A stretch of 7,328 nt of DNA from Bdellovibrionales bacterium (lineage in GTDB: Bacteria > Bdellovibrionota > Bacteriovoracia > Bacteriovoracales > Bacteriovoracaceae): positions 1-7,328 of the forward strand of contig SXUH01000142.1 in assembly GCA_005791855.1 (NCBI GenBank). The letters are read 5' to 3'. Positions 1-6,703 of the stretch are shown here, one piece after another. The notes under the pieces were generated by a model, which ran no database searches, was not told where the DNA came from, and saw only the letters and a list, made by a program, of their open reading frames with translations. The position numbers and the translations under genes were made by a program. Numbering within the stretch: the stretch's first letter is position 1; every line of letters starts with the position of its first letter.

Positions 1-52
1 CGTGGTCGATGTGGGCGATGATCGAGAAGTTGCGAATATTTTGGGCTTTCAT
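1..52 (-). CDS. lepA: LepA (elongation factor 4, ribosomal back-translocase GTPase), N-terminal fragment cut by the window edge
   Basis: Reading the minus strand from the ATG at 52 gives MKAQNIRNFSIIAHIDH and then the first base of a Gly codon before the window ends. This is the characteristic start of LepA/EF4: the IRNFSIIAHIDHG segment leads into the G1 (P-loop) motif AHIDHGKST of this translational GTPase, so the loop itself lies outside the window. LepA is a ribosome-associated GTPase homologous to EF-G, reported to act on stalled or mispositioned ribosomes and in ribosome assembly. The start is placed by family alignment; no good Shine-Dalgarno sequence precedes it. The next gene upstream on this strand is the cupin, whose stop is 99 bases away, so co-transcription is possible. 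The fragment is too short for other frames to show it, but the match is distinctive. EF-G, TypA and related GTPases have different residues before AHIDHGK. Confidence 0.93.
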   Translation of the reverse strand, partial: MKAQNIRNFSIIAHIDH

Positions 53-151
53 CGACCAGGTTGCGCGGCGGGCAGGCTTGCGGGGCGCGCAGCGTGCGGC
101 AGCGGACGGCGCGATGTCAAGGAACGCGCGCAGCTTTTTCGCGCCTGGCGG

Positions 152-514
152 CTATGCGTCGTCGCGGTGGACGGTCGCGGGCGAAAATGCGGGCAGGCAC
201 ACGGCGATGTAGCTCGCGCCTTCGGGCGTGCCATAGCGCACCCATTCGCCCGCTTTGGCCAGCACAGCCTGGCCGACATCGACCCGCAGCGCCGGGCCGT
301 CTTCGCGCTCGACTTGTAGCCAACCTTCTAGAACAACAGTATATTCATCGAATTCCGGGCGCTGACCGGGCTCCAGCCAGCCGGGCGGGCTTTGCATGCG
401 AGCGATCGACGCGTGGGCCTCGCCGTTGTTGACGCGGCCGACGAACTCGTCGATCAGCTTGGGCTTGTTGCCGGCGGCTTGAATGCGGGTGGGTTTGGGG
501 ATGAGCGTAGGCAT
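152..514 (-). CDS. Small single-domain cupin protein
   Basis: This 120-residue protein is one compact cupin beta-barrel. Cupin motif 1 is visible at about residues 50-67 (GQRPEFDEYTVVLEG) and motif 2 at about 81-100 (GQAVLAKAGEWVRYGTP). It ends in a YIAVCLPAFSP...VHRD segment that recurs in a widespread family of small uncharacterised bacterial cupins. The HxH pair and the later His that bind metal in classical cupins are replaced: motif 1 has E-F-D-E (residues 54-57) and motif 2 has E90 and R93. Metal binding is therefore altered or absent. No substrate can be assigned. The ATG at 514 is chosen because a perfect GGAGG (521-525 on the plus strand as CCTCC) lies 6 bases upstream; a longer in-frame start at 652 would overlap leuS. 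The gene is divergent from leuS and lies upstream of lepA on the same strand. Confidence 0.85.
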   Translation of the reverse strand: MPTLIPKPTRIQAAGNKPKLIDEFVGRVNNGEAHASIARMQSPPGWLEPGQRPEFDEYTVVLEGWLQVEREDGPALRVDVGQAVLAKAGEWVRYGTPEGASYIAVCLPAFSPATVHRDDA

Positions 515-520
515 GGGCGA

Positions 521-525
521 CCTCC
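521..525 (-). promoter_or_regulatory. Ribosome binding site of the cupin gene
   Basis: CCTCC on the plus strand reads GGAGG on the minus strand, 6 bases before the ATG at 514. It decides the start of the cupin gene against the longer in-frame ATG at 652. Confidence 0.75.
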
Positions 526-632
526 GGTCGGGAGATTCGCGCGGCATCGAAAGAGACGCAACCCCTTGCACCGCGCCCCAAAACCGGGGATACCACGCGC
601 CCGCCCGCCCCGGCGACCCGGAATAGCGACCG

Positions 633-3083
633 ATGACCACCGACACCACCACGACCGATTCGCAAGAAACCCAGCGCCATGGCTACGAGTTTTCAGCCAT
701 CGAGGCCAAGTGGCAGCGCCGCTGGCTGGCTGACCGCACGTTTGCCACCCGCAACGATACCGGTCGCAAAAAAACCTACGTGCTCGACATGTTCCCGTAT
801 CCGTCGGGCGCAGGCTTGCACGTCGGCCACCCGGAGGGCTACACCGCCACCGACATCATGGCCCGCTACAAGCGGATGAAGGGCTTCAACGTCCTCCACC
901 CCATGGGCTGGGACTCCTTCGGCCTCCCGGCCGAGAACCACGCGATCAAAACCGGGATCCACCCGAACCTCACCACGAAGGAAAACATCAAGACCTTCAA
1001 GCGGCAGCTCAAGTCCCTCGGCTTCTCCTACGACTGGGACCGGGAGGTCGCCACGAGCGACGTCGACTACTACCGCTGGACCCAGTGGATCTTCGTCCAG
1101 CTCTACAACAAGGGCCTGGCCTACGAGTCGCACATGATGGTGAACTGGTGCCCGAACCTCAAGACCGTCCTCGCCAACGAAGAGGTGGTCGGCGGGAAGT
1201 CGGAGGTCGGCGGCCATCCGGTCATCCGGAAGCCGATGAAGCAATGGATGCTCCGGATCACGGAGTACGCCGAGCGCCTCCTCGAGGACCTCGACCTCCT
1301 CGACTGGCCCGAGTCGGTGAAGGAGATGCAGCGGGTGTGGATCGGGAAGTCCGAGGGCGCCCTCATCCGGTTCAAGGTCGACGGCTCGGGGAGCGAGGTC
1401 GAAGTCTTCACCTCGAGGCCCGACACCCTCTTCGGCGCCACCTACATGGTGCTCGCGCCGGAGCACCGGCTCGTCGACGAGATCACCACCGCGGCCCACA
1501 CGGCGGAGATCGCCAGGTACCGCGAAGCGGCCGCGCTCAAGTCCGACCTCGAGCGGACCGAACTCAATAAGGAAAAATCCGGCGCCTTCACCGGCGCCTA
1601 CGCCGTCAACCCGGCCAACGGGGCCCGGATCCCGGTGTACATCGCCGACTACGTCCTAAACACCTACGGCACGGGGGCCATCATGTCGGTCCCGGCCCAC
1701 GACGAGCGGGACTGGGAGTTCGCCAAGAAGTTCGACCTCCCCATCGTCGAGGTGGTCAAGGGCGGAAACGTCCAGGAAGCCGCCTTCTCCGACGACGGCG
1801 AGCACGTGAACTCCGGCTTCCTCGATGGCCTCTCGAAGGCCGACGCGATCAAGAAGATGGTCTCCTGGCTCGAGGAGAAGAAGCTCGGATCCAGGAAGGT
1901 GAACTACAAGCTCCGCGACTGGCTCTTCTCCCGGCAGCGCTACTGGGGCGAGCCCTTCCCGATCCTGAAGTTCGACGACGGCACCGTCCGCTGCCTGGAC
2001 GAGGGCGAGCTCCCGGTGGTGCTCCCGGACGTCGAGAGGTACGAACCCTCCGGCACCGGCGAGTCTCCGCTCGCGACCATCGACGAGTGGCTCACCGTCA
2101 CCGATCCGAAGACCGGGAAGAAGGCGAAGCGGGAGACCAACACCATGCCCCAGTGGGCCGGCTCCTGCTGGTACTACCTGCGCTTCTGCGATCCGAAGAA
2201 CCCCCGGGAGCCGTGGAACTCGAAGATCGAGAACTACTGGATGCCGGTGGACCTCTACGTCGGCGGAGCGGAGCACGCGGTCCTCCACCTCCTCTACTCC
2301 CGCTTCTGGCACAAGGTCCTCTACGACCTGGGCCTCGTCTCCACCAAGGAACCGTTCCAGAAACTCGTCAACCAGGGGATGATCCTCGGGGAAGACGGCG
2401 AGAAGATGAGCAAGTCCCGCGGGAACGTGATCAACCCGGACCAGATCGTCAAGGAGTCCGGCGCGGACACGCTCCGCCTCTACGAGATGTTCATGGGCCC
2501 CCTCGAGAAGACCAAGCCCTGGTCGATGAACGGCGTGAAGGGGGTCTCGAACTTCCTCACCCGCGCCCACCGCTTCTTCTTCGACGAGAAGAACTACACC
2601 GACGCCGGCACCGAAGACGCCGCCACCGTCAAGGAGGTCCACAAGCTGGTGAAGAAGGTCACCGAGGACATCGAGGACATGCGGTTCAACACCGGCATCG
2701 CCCAGATGATGATCTTCATGAACCACGTCTCGAAGGCCGGGAAGGTTTCCCGGAGGACCGCCGAGCTCTTCGCCCTGGTCCTCTCTCCGTACGCTCCCCA
2801 CCTCGGGGAAGAGCTCTGGAGCTACCTCGGGCACAAGCAGTCCATCGCCTACGAGACGTGGCCCGAGTACGACGTGAACCTCGCCAAGGACGACATGATC
2901 ACCATGGCGGTGCAGATCAACGGGAAGACCCGCGGGACCTTCGAGGTCGACCGGGACATCTCGAAGGACAACTTCTTCGCCCTCATCAAGGCCGACGAGA
3001 AGATCGCCAAGTACCTCACGGGGACGATCGTCAAGGAGATCTACGTGCCGGGGAAGATCTGTAACTTCGTGGTGAAGGAGTAA
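633..3083 (+). CDS. leuS: Leucyl-tRNA synthetase (LeuRS), complete
   Basis: This class I synthetase of 816 residues charges tRNA-Leu with leucine in the cytoplasm. Visible landmarks, in order, are: the HIGH signature as HVGH (63-66) within [20 protein letters not shown]; a reduced zinc-type insertion [10 protein letters not shown] (about 171-180) keeping only one Cys, so it probably holds no zinc; the CP1 editing domain with the Thr-rich loop [11 protein letters not shown] (261-271) and [16 protein letters not shown] (348-363), whose D357 and D360 match the paired Asp residues of the editing site; the return to the catalytic fold at [16 protein letters not shown] (428-442); GSCWYYLRF (510-518); KMSKS (591-595); the anticodon-binding helical bundle; and the C-terminal domain ending in the usual YVPGK...NFVV. 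Length is normal for bacteria (about 800-880). The ATG at 633 is preceded only by a weak GGAA-like element. Codon use changes sharply near codon 62 (see findings). The gene is convergent with the small gene ending at 3090. Confidence 0.99.
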   Translation: MTTDTTTTDSQETQRHGYEFSAIEAKWQRRWLADRTFATRNDTGRKKTYVLDMFPYPSGAGLHVGHPEGYTATDIMARYKRMKGFNVLHPMGWDSFGLPAENHAIKTGIHPNLTTKENIKTFKRQLKSLGFSYDWDREVATSDVDYYRWTQWIFVQLYNKGLAYESHMMVNWCPNLKTVLANEEVVGGKSEVGGHPVIRKPMKQWMLRITEYAERLLEDLDLLDWPESVKEMQRVWIGKSEGALIRFKVDGSGSEVEVFTSRPDTLFGATYMVLAPEHRLVDEITTAAHTAEIARYREAAALKSDLERTELNKEKSGAFTGAYAVNPANGARIPVYIADYVLNTYGTGAIMSVPAHDERDWEFAKKFDLPIVEVVKGGNVQEAAFSDDGEHVNSGFLDGLSKADAIKKMVSWLEEKKLGSRKVNYKLRDWLFSRQRYWGEPFPILKFDDGTVRCLDEGELPVVLPDVERYEPSGTGESPLATIDEWLTVTDPKTGKKAKRETNTMPQWAGSCWYYLRFCDPKNPREPWNSKIENYWMPVDLYVGGAEHAVLHLLYSRFWHKVLYDLGLVSTKEPFQKLVNQGMILGEDGEKMSKSRGNVINPDQIVKESGADTLRLYEMFMGPLEKTKPWSMNGVKGVSNFLTRAHRFFFDEKNYTDAGTEDAATVKEVHKLVKKVTEDIEDMRFNTGIAQMMIFMNHVSKAGKVSRRTAELFALVLSPYAPHLGEELWSYLGHKQSIAYETWPEYDVNLAKDDMITMAVQINGKTRGTFEVDRDISKDNFFALIKADEKIAKYLTGTIVKEIYVPGKICNFVVKE

Positions 3084-3089
3084 CTGGTA

Positions 3090-3248
3090 CTAGCAGACTC
3101 GCCAGAACCGGCTCTTACCTTTCGTCGCTCTCTTCGCGATGAGGGTATTCTTAGACTTCCCCTTCTGGGCGAAGCCCGTACCCTTCACGGGTACGAACGT
3201 CAGGGCGTGGAGCGGGAGGATCATGGCGAAGAGGAGAATGTATTTCAT
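3090..3248 (-). CDS. Small, strongly basic predicted secreted peptide (52 residues), unrecognised
   Basis: The frame encodes 52 residues starting MKYILLFAMILPLHA. Residues 3-19 form a hydrophobic segment like a Sec signal peptide, with possible cleavage after A15 (LHA) or A27 (GFA). The remainder is very basic: after A27 there are nine Lys/Arg in 25 residues, and the whole peptide has no Asp or Glu. It ends FWRVC with a single Cys. I do not recognise a family. Support for a real gene comes from the signal-like N-terminus, codons matching the local style (CTC, ATC, AAG), and a well-formed promoter directly upstream. Against it are the short length and the absence of a Shine-Dalgarno sequence. 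The frame stays open upstream to an ATG at 3419, but that extension has no signal-like start and would run across the promoter. The stop lies 6 bases from the end of leuS, tail to tail. It might instead be part of a non-coding RNA. Confidence 0.5.
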   Translation of the reverse strand: MKYILLFAMILPLHALTFVPVKGTGFAQKGKSKNTLIAKRATKGKSRFWRVC

Positions 3249-3482
3249 AGATCCATTATAGGGCCTGCCGGGATCGCCGCCAACCTTCAGAGGGTTAGGC
3301 CCTGTAGGGTACCTCGGAATCTTGGCACTCCAGAGAAGGACGCAGCAGAAACACGGATTTAGTTGGTCCCGAGCCTGTACGATTAGGGGAGTTTCGCAAA
3401 GGAGAGGGCCCCACCCCAACCGACTTATCGGCCGAGGTGAGGCGCGCGGTTACCATGAAGCCCATCGGGCGGTTATACTTTA
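3249..3482. other. Intergenic stretch between the small peptide gene and the lipoprotein gene
   Basis: About 234 bases hold the promoter described at 3255-3283 and nothing else I can support. No tRNA, no strong hairpin followed by a T-run, and no convincing coding frame is visible on either strand. No clear terminator is seen for the lipoprotein gene that ends at 3483; the short GCCC/GGGC inverted repeat near 3460-3470 lacks a T-tract. Confidence 0.5.
3255..3283 (-). promoter_or_regulatory. Sigma-70-type promoter directly upstream of the small basic peptide gene
   Basis: On the minus strand there is a perfect TATAAT (-10; plus-strand ATTATA at 3255-3260), preceded after exactly 17 bases by TTGGCG (-35, four of six consensus positions; plus-strand CGCCAA at 3278-3283). 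Six bases (GGATCT) separate the -10 box from the ATG at 3248. The usual start of transcription, about 7 bases after the -10, would fall on the A of the ATG, giving a leaderless transcript. The sequence match is direct; its use as a promoter is inferred. Confidence 0.55.
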
Positions 3483-6400
3483 CTACTCCGATGCCCAGGC
3501 TTCGAGCTCCACGATCCGGCTGAAGCCGTCCGCGGCCCGGAGCACCTCGACCCGGATCTTCGGTGTGTCCACCGCCGGGAACTGGAACACGGTCATGACC
3601 TTATTATTCCCGTCGACCGCCCCGTTCGGAACCGTCACCCAGGCCGTACCGGACCAGTACTGGACGTTGAACTTCTGGAGCGTGTACAACGTTCCGACGG
3701 TCTGGGTGGTGGGATCGGCGGAAGTGAGGAAGTCGTCGCGGACACCGTAGACCACGATGCGGTGGATTCGCTTCGCACCTCCGTTGAAGCGGACTTCGAG
3801 AGCGTCTGGCCAGAGTCCAACGGTGGCATCCTTCCAAGTTCCCGAGCTCGCGTAGGTTAGGACGCCGTCGATCGCTAGTCGTGGGTCATTGATCCCACCG
3901 GCGAACGAAGATGAAGCGAAGGCTTCTGCTCCTTCGGCGGAGGAAGCCACGTTCGCTTCTCCGCCGGACGTTCCTCCGGCGGTCCCGCCCACTGTGCCCC
4001 CAGTGGCTCCGCCGGTTGTCGTTCCACCTGTTCCTCCCGAGGTCCAGGCCTCGAGCTCGGCGATCCGACTGTACCCACCGGCTCCGCTGGTCATCACGAC
4101 TCGGATCCGGCTTGTTTCGATCGCCGGGAAGCTGAAGGTCCGCTTCACCAACGTGTTGCTAACCACGTTCGCGTTCGGCACCTGGCTCCACTGCGACCCG
4201 GTCCAGTACTGGACGGAAAAATTAATCAAGTGGTAGAGGCTTCCGGGGGTCGCGTCCGACGGGGCCGCCGGGTTGGTGTAATCGTCCCGCACGCCGTAGA
4301 CGACGATCTTGTTGATCTGCTTACTTCCCTGGAAGTCGACCTGCAGCCAGTCGTCCGAGTTCGGAGTCGAATCCTTCCAGGCGCCCACCGTACCCCAGAC
4401 CTGGGAGCCGTCGATGGCCAGGTCTGCGGAAAGGCCTGGCGTCGTAGAAGAGGCGGAGGCGACCGCTCCTTCGGAAGCGAGAGCAACGTTCTTAGAATTT
4501 AAATTCGTACCGCCGGTCGTACTTCCAGTGGTCCCCCCTGAAGTGGTTCCGCCAGTGGTTGTTCCACCCGTAGTGGATCCACCGGTAGCTGTGCCTCCAG
4601 TAGCTGTGCCTCCAGTAGCAGTTCCACCGGTCGCTGTACCACCACTCGTGGTTCCACCCGAAGTGGATCCCGTGGTTGTCCCGACGCTATCGCAGCTGCT
4701 TTGCACCCCGGTGCCGATCCGGATGCAAACCTCGGCAACGTCTGCGGTCCTGCTAAGGACTTTGATCTTCACCGGTCTGTTGTTATTATCCACGAAGCTT
4801 TCTTCAACGTTCACCGCCGCGAGCTTCTCCAGCATAGTATGTGACCGGACGGTTCCGAGAGAGGATGAGAGGGTCGCACTGTGGATGTTCACATTCGAGA
4901 GGTAAGGTGGGTTGGCCGGCAGGGTCGCGCCGTATTCCTCGGAAGCCGATCGGACCGATAAGAAGAATGCTTTTACGTTATTCGAAGCGTCCGGGCTAGC
5001 TCCGCGGACTTCAATGGTCCGCTTCTGCCCGGTCGGGAGGTTCGCCGAATAGAGAGGAGCGACGAGCTTCCGGTAGACACCGTCGGCGCTGATGACCTCG
5101 ACGTCCGTGTCACCCGCGCTCTGCCAGCCGTTGCTTCGCCGGAGGGATAGCAGGTGGGGGGCATTGAAGTTCCGAAGCCGTCCATCCACGCCCATGGTAC
5201 AGGACGCGTCTGCGTACTCGTTCTGTGGCCCCGGACCAAAGGAGGCGTGCATAAGGGAAAGGGTGTGGCCGATCTCATGGGAGATGTACCCGCCGTTGCT
5301 GCAGGCGCTGGCCCGGATGAAGGTCTCTCCTGCGAACATCCCTACACCGCCCCAGCCGAAACCCGCGTGTGGCTTGACGATTAGGTTCCGCAGGTAGAGA
5401 GTCCCGGTTCCGGAGATCCGTTTCAAGACAATCTTCCCTTCCGCCGGCAGGCCAACCTGAGAGGGCTGGAAGCCGGCGGTGTGTGGGGCGTTCGGATCGA
5501 AGCTCGTGGTCGTCGCGGTCTTAGCCGGTCCGATGGGCCGGTCCGTTCCACCGTGACGGACGTAGAGCTGGAAGGTCACGGCTTCCCCGGGGTTCGCCAC
5601 TCGGAACTCCACCGAGGTGTGGTGGAAGACATCCGTTCCTCCGTCGGTCGCGGAACCGAGGAGAGGGTGAGCCATGGCGATCGGTGCACTCACGAGAGCG
5701 TCCCCGGCGGAAGGGAGCTTGGCCGCACCCACAGTTGCCGCGCCAGGTTCGAGCGACATCGGTACCCCCGTCGCCGTAACTCCTCCCTCGACGGTCCAGG
5801 ATGTGAGCCGGTTCGTCGGGTTATCGAAGAGAGGATTCGGAACGAGGTTGGTCATCACGCAGTCAAACCCGTTGGGGTGGATGCCGAAGTCCGGCCCGAG
5901 GAGCGGGAGCTGGAAGACGGTCGTCACATACTGCGGATCCGTGTAATCGAAGTTCATGGAACCGAGCTTCGCGATCGCCCGGGAGATGAGGGCGTTGCCG
6001 AGAGGGTTTTCGAGGAGTGCCGTGCCGAGGTTACAGCTCAGGACCCCCGGAGCGTCATCGAGGACGACGTCGACGTACTCGTGGGTCCAGTCAGCTTTCT
6101 GGTTCGACGTCAGGTTGTATGAGCGACGGACGCCGGCGTATATGGCCGAGTGGTGACGCGGATTCGTCGCCTCGACTCCAGAGCACGGTGACTCCCGGAG
6201 CTCTCCGTTGGCCCTGCGGACCTTGATGTTCACGACGAGGATCTTCCGATCATCGACCTCCGCGGTCACCGACGGGGCCGGCTCTTCCTGCGGAACGAGG
6301 TAGGCGACGTTCTTCTCCTCATCTAGCTCTGCCGTGTACTCTCCACCAGGATCCAGGGCCACGTCCTCCGACACGTTAGCGATCTTGTAGGTGTTCCCGT

Positions 6401-6563
6401 TCTCCGCCTCGAAGAGCACGAGCCGCTGGAGGTCTTGCGCGGGCCCCGGCTGGAGCCGAACCCGGATCGTACCCCTCTCTTTTATCGTCTCCTTCGGTTG
6501 CTGGCTGCAGCCCGTGAACGAGCCGATCGCAAGGAGGAGACCGAGGGTAGCTACTTTTTGCAT
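3483..6563 (-). CDS. Lipoprotein metallopeptidase (metzincin, gametolysin/M11-like) with nested beta-sandwich domain and two C-terminal discoidin (F5/8 type C) domains
   Basis: The 1026-residue protein begins with a lipoprotein signal peptide, lipobox FTGC (C19), with Ser at +2, which suggests outer-membrane anchoring in a Gram-negative cell. Domains: about 30-100 beta-rich prodomain-like; 105-240 first part of the catalytic domain; about 241-400 an apparent inserted beta-sandwich (NPLFDNPTNRLTSWTV at its start, LYLRNLIVKP at its end); then HEIGHTLSLMH (429-439) with zinc ligands H429, H433, H439 and catalytic E430; NEYADASCTMG (448-458) as the Met-turn, M457; and FNAPHLLSL (466-474), together resembling M11 gametolysin-like peptidases. 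A Gly/Thr-rich linker (about 629-686) leads to discoidin-like domain 1 (about 692-841), a second linker (842-868) and domain 2 (about 870-1025), both with a VVYGVRDD strand and a closing ELEAW. The role is inferred to be cleavage of extracellular or cell-surface protein after docking on a surface. A weak AGG precedes the ATG at 6563. A terminator separates it from the gene upstream. Confidence 0.92.
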   Translation of the reverse strand: MQKVATLGLLLAIGSFTGCSQQPKETIKERGTIRVRLQPGPAQDLQRLVLFEAENGNTYKIANVSEDVALDPGGEYTAELDEEKNVAYLVPQEEPAPSVTAEVDDRKILVVNIKVRRANGELRESPCSGVEATNPRHHSAIYAGVRRSYNLTSNQKADWTHEYVDVVLDDAPGVLSCNLGTALLENPLGNALISRAIAKLGSMNFDYTDPQYVTTVFQLPLLGPDFGIHPNGFDCVMTNLVPNPLFDNPTNRLTSWTVEGGVTATGVPMSLEPGAATVGAAKLPSAGDALVSAPIAMAHPLLGSATDGGTDVFHHTSVEFRVANPGEAVTFQLYVRHGGTDRPIGPAKTATTTSFDPNAPHTAGFQPSQVGLPAEGKIVLKRISGTGTLYLRNLIVKPHAGFGWGGVGMFAGETFIRASACSNGGYISHEIGHTLSLMHASFGPGPQNEYADASCTMGVDGRLRNFNAPHLLSLRRSNGWQSAGDTDVEVISADGVYRKLVAPLYSANLPTGQKRTIEVRGASPDASNNVKAFFLSVRSASEEYGATLPANPPYLSNVNIHSATLSSSLGTVRSHTMLEKLAAVNVEESFVDNNNRPVKIKVLSRTADVAEVCIRIGTGVQSSCDSVGTTTGSTSGGTTSGGTATGGTATGGTATGGTATGGSTTGGTTTGGTTSGGTTGSTTGGTNLNSKNVALASEGAVASASSTTPGLSADLAIDGSQVWGTVGAWKDSTPNSDDWLQVDFQGSKQINKIVVYGVRDDYTNPAAPSDATPGSLYHLINFSVQYWTGSQWSQVPNANVVSNTLVKRTFSFPAIETSRIRVVMTSGAGGYSRIAELEAWTSGGTGGTTTGGATGGTVGGTAGGTSGGEANVASSAEGAEAFASSSFAGGINDPRLAIDGVLTYASSGTWKDATVGLWPDALEVRFNGGAKRIHRIVVYGVRDDFLTSADPTTQTVGTLYTLQKFNVQYWSGTAWVTVPNGAVDGNNKVMTVFQFPAVDTPKIRVEVLRAADGFSRIVELEAWASE
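3960..4040 (-). repeat. Second Gly/Thr-rich linker (coding repeat) between the two discoidin domains
   Basis: Residues about 842-868 of the lipoprotein are made of degenerate GGT/GGTTT/GGTA units. The DNA repeats GGT- and ACN-type codons but has drifted and shows no perfect tandem copies. It is a flexible spacer between the two discoidin-like domains. Confidence 0.75.
4506..4676 (-). repeat. Gly/Thr-rich linker array with a 15-base tandem repeat core
   Basis: Residues about 630-686 of the lipoprotein consist of GGTAT, GGTTT and GGTTS pentamers. At DNA level the period is 15 bases: two perfect copies of GTAGCTGTGCCTCCA (plus strand) lie at 4585-4599 and 4600-4614, followed by diverged copies at 4615-4629 and 4630-4644. 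The array joins the catalytic region to the first discoidin domain and keeps frame with any whole-unit gain or loss. Confidence 0.9.
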
Positions 6564-6703
6564 GATTAACCTGCTTGTGGAGAAATGGAGATGTCAGTGA
6601 TATCGGCAGGTTTGGAAGAAAACTAAAAAGCCCAGGCCTATCTTAAGGCTGGGCTTCGAAGCGACGGATAAGATTCAGTCGGTAAAAATTTTTCTTGAGG
6701 GCC
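6564..6703. other. Intergenic stretch between the kinase-family gene and the lipoprotein gene
   Basis: This 140-base gap holds the terminator of the kinase-family gene (6621-6656) and the leader of the lipoprotein gene (6564-6620). An AAAAATTTTT palindrome lies at about 6684-6693. I see no convincing -35/-10 pair for the lipoprotein gene, although its promoter must lie here if the terminator works. Confidence 0.55.
6621..6656 (-). terminator. Rho-independent terminator after the lipid/isoprenoid kinase family gene
   Basis: On the minus strand, AAGCCCAGCC (6647-6656) pairs with GGCCTGGGCTT (6628-6638) to give a 10-bp GC-rich stem with one bulged G and an 8-base loop. It runs directly into TTTTTAGTTTTC. 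It lies about 50 bases past the stop at 6704. No T-run follows it on the plus strand, so it acts in one direction. Confidence 0.88.

Noticed and set aside
115..120. Perfect TTGACA (-35) on the minus strand upstream of lepA
   Set aside because: No TATAAT-like sequence lies 16-18 bases downstream; the region there is GC-rich.
566..594. Possible promoter TTGCAC, 17 bases, GATACC upstream of leuS
   Set aside because: Each box matches only three of six consensus positions; this is expected by chance in such a region.
1656..2834. Long open frame on the minus strand opposite leuS (392 codons)
   Set aside because: It is a shadow of the high third-position GC of leuS; the product is low-complexity (Val, Leu, Glu, Gly, Asp rich) with no recognisable motif.
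3177..3195. Seven-base perfect inverted repeat CGTACCC/GGGTACG as a terminator for leuS or the small gene
   Set aside because: No T-run follows on either strand, and it lies within the coding part of the small peptide gene.
3249..3419. Longer 109-residue version of the small peptide gene starting at 3419
   Set aside because: The added segment has no signal-like start, no ribosome binding site and crosses the promoter; the 52-residue form has a proper signal-like N-terminus.
4585..4644. Regularly spaced repeats suggesting a CRISPR array
   Set aside because: The units abut with no spacers and are in-frame GGTAT codons of the lipoprotein linker.
5481..6122. Open frame of 213 codons on the plus strand opposite the lipoprotein gene
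   Set aside because: Its composition is Arg, Val, Glu and Gly rich with no motifs, and the opposite strand encodes a clear multidomain protein over the same bases.
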